Shown here: piece after piece, positions 1-6,728 of the stretch
How positions within the stretch are numbered: the stretch's first letter is position 1
Layout: every line of letters begins with the position of its first letter
From: an uncultured Bacteroidales bacterium
GTDB taxonomy: Bacteria; Bacteroidota; Bacteroidia; Bacteroidales; UBA932
Length of the DNA: 27,370 nt
Assembly: GCA_900544815.1 (NCBI GenBank)
Contig: UQWT01000022.1
Span: 1 to 27,370 of the forward strand
Direction of reading: 5' to 3'
The notes under the pieces: model-generated
Told to the model about the DNA's origin: nothing
Databases searched by the model: none
Seen by the model: the letters and a program-made list of their open reading frames with translations, nothing else
Made by a program: the position numbers and the translations under genes

Positions 1-37
1 CTCGCTTGTGTCTTTCTCTCATTGACTCGTTTGATTT

Positions 38-1231
38 ATGCTCTCAAAACTGTCAACTTTTTTCAGTTCAAGTCATAGAAAGTATAGAGAACTTTTGCAA
101 AACACTGATACACGGTTTGTAAGATATCTTGAACCGCGAATAGAATGGGATGCGCGTCTTATTGCCATTCTTGGTGCTCGGGGTGTTGGTAAGACTACAA
201 TGTTGCTACAGCATATAAAACTGTATGATGACACGTCCACTTCACTATATGTAACTGCTGACGACCTTTATTTCAGCAGGCATACGTTGGTGGAGCTTGC
301 AGAGACATTTTATCATAATGGTGGTACGCGGCTTTATATTGATGAGATACACAGGTACGACAATTGGTCTGTGGAGATAAAGAATATCTATGACAGCCTT
401 CCCCGACTTAGTGTTGTCTATACCGGTTCGTCTATTCTTGAATTTGAAAAAGGTGGTGCAGACCTTTCACGTCGTAAGCTGCAATATACTTTGGCCGGAC
501 TTTCTTTTAGAGAATATCTTGAGTTCGGATTTGATATTCATGTACCTGTGGCGACATTAGATGATGTTCTACGTGGTGTGGTATACCTGCCTAATGAATA
601 TCGTCCCTTGTCTTATTTCCATCAATATCTTCGCGAGGGTTACTACCCCTTTTTTAAGGAGAAAGTTTATCTTGCACGCCTGAATGCTGTTATCAATACT
701 ACGCTTGAAACTGATATCCCCACATTCGCCAATTACAGTATTGCAACAGCTCAAAAGCTAAAGCAATTGATGTACATAATAGCGCAAAGTGTACCGTTCA
801 AACCCAATATAACTAAGATAGCCAAAGATATTAATATAAGCCGTAATGAGTTGAACAATATATTCGCTTACCTTGAAAAGGCCGGTATGATTGGTCGTTT
901 GCGTAGCGAAGTGCAGGGTATTAGCGGACTTGGCAAGACTGAAAAGGTTTATCTTGACAATACCAATATGGCTTATGCTCTTTCAGATACTACACCGGAT
1001 ACTGGTAACTTACGAGAAACATTCTTTTATGCTCTAACTCGTGTTACTCATACTCCGTTGTCATCACTCAGGTCTGATTTCACAATTGACAAATATACTT
1101 TTGAGGTTGGTGGCAAGAATAAAGGAAAGAAACAGATTAGTGGAATGCAAGATGCCTATATTGTGAAGGATGATATTGAAATTGCCGGACTGCATACGAT
1201 TCCTCTCTGGACTTTTGGTATGATGTATTAG
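38..1231 (+). CDS. AAA ATPase of the Bacteroidales AAA_14/DUF4143-like family
   Basis: This is a 397-residue ATP-binding protein of a family common in Bacteroidales genomes. The Walker A motif GARGVGKTT lies near residue 46 and the Walker B motif LYIDEIH near residue 99. A segment around residues 136-165 (GGADLSRRKL followed by a FREYLEF motif) and a C-terminal YTFEVGGKNKG motif are typical of the family, where the C-terminal part resembles a nuclease-like DUF4143 domain. The length is normal, so the gene looks intact. There is no signal peptide or membrane segment, so it should be cytoplasmic. Its role is unknown; related proteins are usually annotated only as ATP-binding proteins and are often found in accessory DNA. 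Only 37 bases precede the start, so its promoter is not visible. The family call is confident; the function is not. Confidence 0.85.
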   Translation: MLSKLSTFFSSSHRKYRELLQNTDTRFVRYLEPRIEWDARLIAILGARGVGKTTMLLQHIKLYDDTSTSLYVTADDLYFSRHTLVELAETFYHNGGTRLYIDEIHRYDNWSVEIKNIYDSLPRLSVVYTGSSILEFEKGGADLSRRKLQYTLAGLSFREYLEFGFDIHVPVATLDDVLRGVVYLPNEYRPLSYFHQYLREGYYPFFKEKVYLARLNAVINTTLETDIPTFANYSIATAQKLKQLMYIIAQSVPFKPNITKIAKDINISRNELNNIFAYLEKAGMIGRLRSEVQGISGLGKTEKVYLDNTNMAYALSDTTPDTGNLRETFFYALTRVTHTPLSSLRSDFTIDKYTFEVGGKNKGKKQISGMQDAYIVKDDIEIAGLHTIPLWTFGMMY

Positions 1232-1265
1232 AAATGCTTACGGATTGATAGTCAGGTTTGGGTTG

Positions 1266-1280
1266 TTTGTCGGGAAGCGA
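1266..1280 (+). repeat. Dispersed 13-mer, copy 1 (intergenic)
   Basis: This is an exact copy of TTTGTCGGGAAGC, continued by GA. It lies in the gap between the AAA ATPase gene and the PrsW gene. In this copy the outer bases TTTGTC and a following GACAAA form a short inverted repeat, which the other copies do not share. See the finding on the repeat family. Confidence 0.75.
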
Positions 1281-1302
1281 GACAAAATAGAGGTAAAAAT
1301 CG

Positions 1303-1310
1303 TATCTTTG
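1303..1310 (+). promoter_or_regulatory. Bacteroidota -7 element for the PrsW/BACON pair
   Basis: TATCTTTG matches the Bacteroidota consensus TAnnTTTG and is followed by CACC, a common context. It places a transcript start near 1317, about 40 nt before the PrsW ATG. No clear -33 TTG is seen at the usual 19-21 bp spacing. Confidence 0.5.
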
Positions 1311-1355
1311 CACCGAAAGATATACGGAATCTGAAATTTACCAAGGTGTTATATT

Positions 1356-2432
1356 ATGAAGTATTGTGGTAATTGTGGGCATTGTAATGATGACAATGCA
1401 AAGTTCTGCGGAGGGTGTGGTAAAGCCTTTCAAATAACATCATCTTCGCAAAGTGACTCTAACTCATCTTGGGTGAACCATATTAATGATTATGTGGGTA
1501 ATGACAAGCCTGCAGATCTAAATTGGAGAGTGTTATTCACGGATGTGTTCAAGAAACATTCCAAATTTGAGGCTGAGAATATTTTTATATGTGGCACAAA
1601 GACAACTACACCAACCTTGGATAGCGTGTCACAAGAGTGGCCTCATCCTTGGTTATACAGTAGGGTTTTATTGATGTTTATGATTGCATTTTTCCTACTC
1701 TATATATGTTGTTCTGTATTCGGTAATACCAATGCTCTTCCGGGATTAATAGTGGTTGGATCCTTTACTGTTCCATTGTCCGGTCTGATTCTTTTTCTTG
1801 AGGTAAATGCTTACAGAAATATAAGTCTCTATGATATTGCATTGATATTTCTCGTTGGTGGTTGCGCATCGTTAGTGGCAACATTATTTCTTTTTTCTAT
1901 AATTGATGTTAATGGACTTAATTTTATAGGAGCACTGTTGGTTGGTATTATAGAGGAAGTTGGTAAGGCGGTAATTGTGTATTATTTTATCAAGCGGCTT
2001 GGCAAGTGTAATATACTGCCGGGATTACTTGTGGGTGCCTCTGTAGGTGCCGGTTTTGCAGCTTTTGAATCTGCTGGCTATGCAATGAATTATCTATTGT
2101 CCGCCGGATGGAATATGATGCTGGATGTTATATTCCTCAGAGGATTCTTAACCCCGGGTGGTCATATTGCATGGGCTGCGATTACAGGTGCAGCTATGGT
2201 TATCGCATCTAAGGATTATGGGAGGATTTGCAGTGATATTTTTCTGAATAAAAAATTCTTGCGATTATTTATAATTCCCATCCTATTGCATGCGCTATGG
2301 GATTCTCCATTGTCTAATATTGGTTCGGAAATTTACCTTTTGCCAATATTTTTAACATTTATGGTGTGGGTTATTGTCCTTATCATAATAAATATGGGAT
2401 TATCTGAAATTGCAAAGCATAAGATGAATTAA
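1356..2432 (+). CDS. Zinc-ribbon PrsW-family intramembrane protease
   Basis: This 358-residue membrane protein has an N-terminal zinc ribbon (Cys4, Cys7, Cys18, Cys21), a polar linker of about 80 residues, and then roughly seven or eight hydrophobic segments from residue 103 onward. The conserved PrsW motifs are all present: EExxK at 200-204, FExxGY at 237-242, HxxWA at 270-274 and HxxWD at 312-316. PrsW-type glutamic proteases cut membrane-spanning proteins; in Bacillus subtilis PrsW cuts the anti-sigma factor RsiW. The catalytic residues look intact. The zinc ribbon is probably cytoplasmic and could bind a partner. The next gene starts 13 nt downstream and carries a very similar zinc ribbon, so the two are probably co-transcribed and work together. 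The substrate is not known from the sequence. Confidence 0.85.
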   Translation: MKYCGNCGHCNDDNAKFCGGCGKAFQITSSSQSDSNSSWVNHINDYVGNDKPADLNWRVLFTDVFKKHSKFEAENIFICGTKTTTPTLDSVSQEWPHPWLYSRVLLMFMIAFFLLYICCSVFGNTNALPGLIVVGSFTVPLSGLILFLEVNAYRNISLYDIALIFLVGGCASLVATLFLFSIIDVNGLNFIGALLVGIIEEVGKAVIVYYFIKRLGKCNILPGLLVGASVGAGFAAFESAGYAMNYLLSAGWNMMLDVIFLRGFLTPGGHIAWAAITGAAMVIASKDYGRICSDIFLNKKFLRLFIIPILLHALWDSPLSNIGSEIYLLPIFLTFMVWVIVLIIINMGLSEIAKHKMN

Positions 2433-2445
2433 AAACCTTAATAGA

Positions 2446-3327
2446 ATGAAATATTGCGAGAATTGTAAGAAAACTTATTCTGATTCTGTTAACTTCTGTA
2501 CTGAGTGTGGTAGGGCGTTAGTGCATGCTCCGGAGACTAATCAACATAGTGTGGAGACTAATCCTCCAAGAAAGAAAAGTGGAAAAAAAAGGTCTATATG
2601 GAGATATATTTTGATAACAATTGTCATATTACTCGTTGGGTTCTTTGTCCTTGCTAATTATGTTATTAATGCAGCTACATACTTACAAGTTGAACCCGAT
2701 ACGCTTATAGCCGATAAGTGCGGTGGAGAGACTATTGTAGATATAGATTACGATGGCTTTGTATGGACTATCAACCACGCTCCGGATTGGGTTGAAGTTG
2801 AGGAATTTAAACAAAGCTTTAGCGTTAAGGTGAGCAGTAATTTAACAGGCTATAACAGGGAGGGTTCCATAACTGTTCAAAGTGGAGATTTTTTGGCAAA
2901 GGTTATTATCCAACAGATGGGACAGGCTACGTATATAAAGGCTTCTCAGACATCACTTCATTTTGATGCAGATGGTGGCTTGGAAACCATTGGTATAGAT
3001 ACTGATGGTTGTAATTACACTGTAGAGTATCCCGATTTTCTTTCTGTAGCAACAGGTGATGACAATATAGAGATTGGAGCATATAGTAATACAGATGAAT
3101 ATAGAAGTGGTTATGTTACAATATTGGAGGATAATGTGAGAGTTAATATATACGTCACTCAAGGTGGAGCATGTAACGTTTGTCATGGCTCCGGAAGCGT
3201 TTCGTGTTACCAATGTGGTGGACAAGGCGGTTGGGGGTATGGAATATACTATTCTCAATGTTGGTTATGTAATGGAACAGGTACATTGCAATGTAGTTCG
3301 TGCCACGGAACCGGAGAGAGAGAGTAA
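2446..3327 (+). CDS. Zinc-ribbon, single-TM protein with two BACON domains and a DnaJ-type zinc finger
   Basis: This is a 293-residue protein of unknown function with a clear modular layout. A zinc ribbon (Cys4, Cys7, Cys18, Cys21) is followed by a basic stretch and one membrane segment at about residues 50-75. Two BACON-like beta-sandwich domains follow (about 78-158 and 159-242), each ending in an IQQ/VTQGG-like strand. At the C-terminus are four CxxCxGxG repeats (CNVCHGSG, CYQCGGQG, CWLCNGTG, CSSCHGTG), the pattern of the DnaJ zinc finger. Its N-terminus closely resembles that of the upstream PrsW protein. With one membrane span it is a reasonable candidate substrate or partner of that protease; this is inference. 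Its last codons overlap the GTG-initiated reading frame of an Rpn-type remnant, so its 3' end may have been altered by an insertion or deletion. Confidence 0.8.
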   Translation: MKYCENCKKTYSDSVNFCTECGRALVHAPETNQHSVETNPPRKKSGKKRSIWRYILITIVILLVGFFVLANYVINAATYLQVEPDTLIADKCGGETIVDIDYDGFVWTINHAPDWVEVEEFKQSFSVKVSSNLTGYNREGSITVQSGDFLAKVIIQQMGQATYIKASQTSLHFDADGGLETIGIDTDGCNYTVEYPDFLSVATGDDNIEIGAYSNTDEYRSGYVTILEDNVRVNIYVTQGGACNVCHGSGSVSCYQCGGQGGWGYGIYYSQCWLCNGTGTLQCSSCHGTGERE

Positions 3328-3596
3328 AAGGTGCGTTTTTTAAGGGTGAAAGCGAAGGTTTTGCCAAAGGTGAAGTTGAAGGGTTTGCTAAAGGTGAAGT
3401 TGAAGGTTTTGCTAAAGGTGAAAATGAAGGGTTTATCAAGGGAAGAGAAGAGGAAAGAATAGAAGGAAGAGCAGAAAGCTTTGAAGATGGAAAGATTGTG
3501 AAAAGTATTGAAATAGCTAAAAATATGCTGTTCAAAGGAATCCCTATTGAAGATATTTGCGAAATAACAGGTCTCAGAAAGAAGATGATAGAGTAG
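3300..3596 (+). pseudogene. 3' remnant of an Rpn-family (PD-(D/E)XK) nuclease/transposase gene
   Basis: The 98 codons open at this point encode only a charged, repetitive tail (GEVEGFAKG units, then REEERIEGRAE) and a short helical end with IPIEDICEITGLRKKMIE. This is typical of the C-terminus of Rpn/PD-(D/E)XK family transposase proteins, which are normally about 280-350 residues. The nuclease domain is missing, and the frame opens with a GTG inside the previous gene, so this is best read as a truncated remnant rather than a working gene. It is followed by the terminator of ssrA on the opposite strand. Confidence 0.65.
3345..3440 (+). repeat. Four tandem 24-bp repeats
   Basis: Four in-frame 24-bp units start at 3345, 3369, 3393 and 3417. 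Each encodes a variant of G-E-x-E-G-F-x-K. Units 2 and 3 are almost identical at DNA level. Such repeats are usual in the charged tail of Rpn proteins and can change number by slippage. Confidence 0.85.
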
Positions 3597-3599
3597 TTT

Positions 3600-3641
3600 A
3601 AAAAAAATAACCCCGAGAGTATTACAAAATCTTTCGGAGTT
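3600..3641 (-). terminator. Rho-independent terminator of ssrA
   Basis: Read on the minus strand, AACTCCGA (3641-3634) pairs with TCGGGGTT (3616-3609) with one G-U pair. The hairpin is followed by a run of eight T after one A. It sits just downstream of the tmRNA 3' end. Confidence 0.75.
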
Positions 3642-3657
3642 TATAATTGTAATTTTG

Positions 3658-4055
3658 TGGAGATGGGCGGGGTCGAACCGCCGTCCAACCAGACCACCAA
3701 AGAGCTTTCTACACGTTTATTCTGTCTTTAATTGTTGGGAAATGACTGCCGACAGACAGGCTATCATAACCTTATCTTCTATCTCTTAAGACACTTTAGA
3801 AGAGTCCGTGCCCGCATCTCTCTTTAATGATACCCCATATACTACGGAATAGAAAGCGCAAATCCATAGCGGGATACTCGTCCGACTACTACCTTGGCAG
3901 CCTGGATTAAGGTAATGTAGCTTTGCTAATTACGCAGCGAGTGCATAGTTATTATTGCCATTTATAAGGCTGAAAGTTGAGATTAAGGAGCCATACTAAC
4001 AACGCTCCACGTGCTTACTGTTCGATTAATCTGATGTCAAAACCAATACATCCCC
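3658..4055 (-). ncRNA. ssrA: tmRNA (transfer-messenger RNA)
   Basis: The RNA rescues stalled ribosomes and tags the incomplete protein for degradation. The 5' end GGGGATG (4055-4049) pairs with CATCTCC near the 3' end (3665-3659), giving the seven-pair acceptor stem. The T arm GGCGG-TTCGACC-CCGCC is clear. The final CCA is not encoded: the discriminator A at 3658 is followed by CAA. The tag frame (3959-3930) reads GGC AAT AAT AAC TAT GCA CTC GCT GCG TAA, that is GNNNYALAA, which with the alanine added first gives a tag of a type seen in Bacteroidales. At 398 nt the length is normal. The partner protein SmpB is not in this window. Lon, a protease that can degrade tagged proteins in some bacteria, is encoded at 12.1-14.5 kb. 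Confidence 0.93.
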
Positions 4056-4099
4056 TTACATACAACAGTACTAGTACTCCTGCCAAGCAGGAGCGCCTG

Positions 4100-4107
4100 C
4101 AAAGGTA
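4100..4107 (-). promoter_or_regulatory. Possible -7 element of ssrA
   Basis: On the minus strand TACCTTTG matches TAnnTTTG and is followed by C. It predicts a start near 4093, about 38 nt upstream of the mature tmRNA end. The precursor leader would contain a perfect hairpin, CTCCTGC-TTG-GCAGGAG, that could guide 5' processing. No strong -33 element is visible. Confidence 0.45.
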
Positions 4108-4251
4108 ATAACTTTCTATAAATAAATTACAGATAAAACCAACTTTAATTTAAGATTTCCTCAATTACCTCAAAATTCTGTTAAAAACCATTAAGTTGAA
4201 TTATCTTTTAAGCCGGCTTTTAAGTAAACTTAGTAATAAACGCAGTTTATT

Positions 4252-4589
4252 TTAGCTTATGGCAGAGGATTTATACTCGTTTGGGGTAATGTCAACAGCC
4301 TTCTTAAAAACTCTTGTAAAGTGCTGCGGGTATTGGAAACCCAACTCATACGCAACCTCGGAGATAGATTTGTCGGGAAGCAGAATCTTCTCTTTACTAA
4401 GGCTTATTATCTTGTTCTGGATATACTCCCGGGCTGTTTTGCCTGTCTCTTTCTTTATAAGGTCTCCAAAATACTTAGAGGAGACGCTTTTGACAGGTCT
4501 ATCATGCTTATCAAAGGATGTAGTGTCTCTACTCCAAGTCTGTCGTTATACTCCTGAATCGTATCGTAATAATGAGGTGTATTCTGCAT
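4252..4589 (-). pseudogene. AraC-family regulator pseudogene with an internal deletion
   Basis: From the ATG at 4589 the frame encodes the usual beginning of a Bacteroidales AraC-type regulator (HYYDTIQEYNDRLGVETLHP, then LISMIDLSK). It then runs out at a stop. In another frame, directly adjoining, is the C-terminal helix-turn-helix half: SSKYFGDLIKKETGKTAREY, SISEVAYELGFQYPQHFTRV, then TPNEYK and a stop at 4254-4252. Intact members are about 280-300 residues, so about 150-180 central codons, including the ligand-sensing region, are missing, and the join shifts the frame. A short A/T hairpin (4235-4251) lies just after the stop. A plausible minus-strand -7 element, TATATTTG, lies at 4614-4607. 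One copy of the dispersed 13-mer falls in the helix-turn-helix part. Confidence 0.75.
4369..4381 (+). repeat. Dispersed 13-mer, copy 2 (inside AraC pseudogene)
   Basis: This is an exact TTTGTCGGGAAGC on the plus strand, continued by AGA. On the minus strand, in the helix-turn-helix frame, it encodes LPDK. Confidence 0.75.
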
Positions 4590-4765
4590 GGCATAAATTT
4601 TATATGCAAATATAGCTCTTTATTACACTTTTTACCTTTGCGACCTCTTCAATCGGTAATATTGTTAAGGTATTCTGTAAATTGTGTAATTAACATTAAA
4701 TGGAGTGGAAGAGCTTCAAAGAACTATCATATTAAATAATACAACAAAAATTCAAACAGCTTCTA

Positions 4766-4773
4766 TATATTTG
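4766..4773 (+). promoter_or_regulatory. Possible -7 element of the UbiD-like gene
   Basis: TATATTTG followed by C matches TAnnTTTG and lies 24 nt before the ATG at 4797. A second match, TACCTTTG, occurs at 4633-4640. Neither has a clear -33 TTG at normal spacing. Confidence 0.4.
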
Positions 4774-4796
4774 CTGTAAAATTAACAGGTTTTATT

Positions 4797-6125
4797 ATGG
4801 ACAAGGAGTTTAACTTTATTAACGAGTTATTTAACAATTGCTCAAGTGGCAGCCGCATGACATATTTGGGGGCTATGAATAAATTGTACGGGTTTAAGCC
4901 AAAGCTTCATAAGGGGATACCACAGTGCCAGGAGGTTGTGCAATATCGCCCTCAACTCCATAAGTTTTCTACTGTTTTGGGTCCCGACAATCCTGCTGTA
5001 ATGCTTCAATCTATAGATCCTATCACAGATAGCAGGACTTTGGATAATTGCCGGATAAAGTTACTTGCCGATGATTTGGTAGAACTTTTGATCTCTTGTC
5101 ATAGCAAGACTTTTATGAATCTTGCGGATTTTGAGGGGGATAAAATGCCTGTTGCTCTCTGTTTAGGTGGTAATCCAATCTATAGTGCAGTTGCAAATAC
5201 CTCTCTTGCTCCATATTTAGATCCGTATTTTTTTGCAGGATTGATTAATTGTGCTGCAGTTAAAGTGGTAAAATGTCTCACTCAGGAGCTTTCTGTTCCG
5301 GATGATTGTGATATTGTTATTGAAGGTTATGTTACTAAAAAGGCTCTTGTTAACGATGCTATGCCTGTTATGCATGTTACCGGTGTTACTCACAGAAAAG
5401 GAGCGTTAGAAGCGTATTTGAAGGGTAAAGAGAATGGCGTTAGCATTGGCGATTTTAAGAGTAGAGAAAGTATGGAGAGTAGAGAGGGGGGGGCTATTGC
5501 TTTACGGGAGAAAATACTGCTGCAGGTTCTAAAGTTTACTGCAGACAGAGATATAACAGACATTTATCTGCCTTCGTATGGCAACGGTACAGATTTGGTC
5601 ATCATAAAGATAAAGAAACGTTACCCTTATCATGCTTTAAAGGTGGCTCATGCTCTATGGGGGTGCAATCAGTTTATGCTTAACAAGGTTCTGTTGGTTG
5701 TGGATGAGAGCACGGCAGACATAAGGAGTAATGAGCAACTTTCTATGACAATTTGCAGTAACTATAGTCCAAAGACAGACACTCTGTTTAGTCGGGGGCC
5801 GGCAGATGCCACAGACAAATCTACACCCGTAAAAAGTTATGGTGGCAAGATCTGTATGGATGCTACAGTTAAATCATTTGCAAATCAGACAGCGCAGACC
5901 CCAATGCAGACAGAAAACTCCACTGTTTTGTCGGGAAGCGTAAAAGCTATAAAAATTATTTATAAAGGTGAAGAATTGCCATTGGAACCTCCTGTGATTG
6001 TTGTAGTTGGAAAGGGAACAGATATTAATGATACGTTTGCTTGTCTGCACTATGTTCTAAAGAATGCAGATCCCATAAGGGATTCCGCTTATGTTGGCAA
6101 TCAATTGGTGATAGACATATCTTAG
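4797..6125 (+). CDS. UbiD-family decarboxylase homologue lacking the catalytic loop
   Basis: The 442-residue product aligns by eye with UbiD-family prenyl-FMN decarboxylases. It has CQEVV near residue 44, KMPVALCLGGNP near 115, VKCLTQELSVP near 158, IVIEGYV near 174, MPVMHVTGVTHRKG near 188, KKRYPYHALKVAHALWG near 273, and a C-terminal SRGPADATD...YGGKICMDAT. Family members in this phylum are usually about 600 residues. The stretch between IVIEGYV and MPVMHVTG normally carries E-G-P-F-G-D/E-H-T-G, which supplies the paired acidic catalytic residues. Here only about seven residues remain. The downstream PPxED...GKAxER region is also replaced by an unrelated, partly repetitive stretch (GDFKSRESMESREGG). 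The arginine of the RMQ motif may persist as RIK. Decarboxylase activity is therefore doubtful, although the frame is open and uninterrupted. A weak terminator follows, and coaD has its own promoter. Confidence 0.7.
   Translation: MDKEFNFINELFNNCSSGSRMTYLGAMNKLYGFKPKLHKGIPQCQEVVQYRPQLHKFSTVLGPDNPAVMLQSIDPITDSRTLDNCRIKLLADDLVELLISCHSKTFMNLADFEGDKMPVALCLGGNPIYSAVANTSLAPYLDPYFFAGLINCAAVKVVKCLTQELSVPDDCDIVIEGYVTKKALVNDAMPVMHVTGVTHRKGALEAYLKGKENGVSIGDFKSRESMESREGGAIALREKILLQVLKFTADRDITDIYLPSYGNGTDLVIIKIKKRYPYHALKVAHALWGCNQFMLNKVLLVVDESTADIRSNEQLSMTICSNYSPKTDTLFSRGPADATDKSTPVKSYGGKICMDATVKSFANQTAQTPMQTENSTVLSGSVKAIKIIYKGEELPLEPPVIVVVGKGTDINDTFACLHYVLKNADPIRDSAYVGNQLVIDIS
5927..5939 (+). repeat. Dispersed 13-mer, copy 3 (inside UbiD-like gene)
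   Basis: This is an exact TTTGTCGGGAAGC on the plus strand, continued by G. It is read in a different frame and strand from the copies in argC and argH, here encoding LSGS. Confidence 0.75.
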
Positions 6126-6153
6126 AGTCTAAAGATGCCGCTTTAAGACTTTT
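6126..6153 (+). terminator. Weak terminator-like hairpin after the UbiD-like gene
   Basis: AGTCTAAAG pairs with CTTTAAGACT with one bulged base across a 6-nt loop, followed by TTT. It starts immediately after the stop codon. The stem is A/T-rich and the U-run is short. Confidence 0.4.
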
Positions 6154-6164
6154 GTGTGGTTAGC

Positions 6165-6197
6165 TTTTGCTTATATTGTATTATTGATTTACCTTTA
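6165..6197 (+). promoter_or_regulatory. Promoter of coaD
   Basis: A -33 element TTTTG (6165-6169) is separated by 20 bp from TACCTTTA (6190-6197), one base off the -7 consensus. The predicted start near 6203 lies about 23 nt before the ATG at 6226. It also argues against the longer GTG-initiated frame that begins at 6154. Confidence 0.65.
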
Positions 6198-6225
6198 CGA
6201 GCAAAATTTACAAACAAAAATTAAA

Positions 6226-6708
6226 ATGCAATCGGCTATTTTCCCGGGATCCTTTGACCCATTTACAGTTGGCCACTATGATGTGCTTATCTCTGCACTC
6301 AACCTTTTTGACAAGGTTGTAATTGCCGTTGGCTCAAACAGTTCCAAGAAAGGATTCTTTCCACCTGCAACAAGAGTTCAGATAATAAAAGACGCAACAA
6401 AACACCTAAAGAATGTTGAGGTTGTCTGTTATACGGATTTAACCATAGATCTGTGCAGGAATCTTGGCATCAATTTTATAGTAAGGGGGTTGAGGACAAC
6501 CACAGACTTTGAACTTGAGAGCGTTATAGCTCAGGCTAATAAGAAGATGGCACCGGATGTGAATACAATTTTTATTCCTGCGTGTCAGGAGTACTCCTTT
6601 ATCTCCTCTACTGTTGTAAGGGATGTGCTTGTTCATGGCGGAGATGCTAAAATGTTTATACCGCAGGGGGTTGACATAAAGAGGTATCTTACAGCTGTTA
6701 GCATATAG
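6226..6708 (+). CDS. coaD: Phosphopantetheine adenylyltransferase
   Basis: CoaD joins 4'-phosphopantetheine and ATP to give dephospho-CoA, the penultimate step of coenzyme A synthesis in the cytoplasm. The ATG at 6226 gives a 160-residue protein, the normal size. The nucleotidyltransferase signature is intact: PGSFDPFTVGHYDV holds the T/HxGH motif near residue 15, followed by RGLRTTTDFELE around residue 88 and the ISSTVVRD motif around residue 125. The frame is open 24 codons further upstream to a GTG, but that extension is a hydrophobic stretch foreign to the family and contains the promoter, so it is not used here. The downstream thioredoxin-like gene starts 20 nt later and may share the transcript. 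Confidence 0.95.
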   Translation: MQSAIFPGSFDPFTVGHYDVLISALNLFDKVVIAVGSNSSKKGFFPPATRVQIIKDATKHLKNVEVVCYTDLTIDLCRNLGINFIVRGLRTTTDFELESVIAQANKKMAPDVNTIFIPACQEYSFISSTVVRDVLVHGGDAKMFIPQGVDIKRYLTAVSI

Positions 6709-6728
6709 TAAGATTTAAATCATTGATT

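Noticed and set aside
3155..3535. Minus-strand ORF with Ser/Pro-rich repeats
   Set aside because: It is the antisense of the 24-bp repeat tail and of the DnaJ-like finger, so its repetitiveness is derived.
4259..4615. Plus-strand ORF of 118 codons
   Set aside because: It is antisense to the AraC pseudogene, whose minus-strand frames carry clear family motifs; the plus frame resembles nothing.
6154..6225. Upstream extension of coaD from a GTG
   Set aside because: The 24 extra residues are hydrophobic and not found in CoaD, and the region contains a well-spaced promoter.
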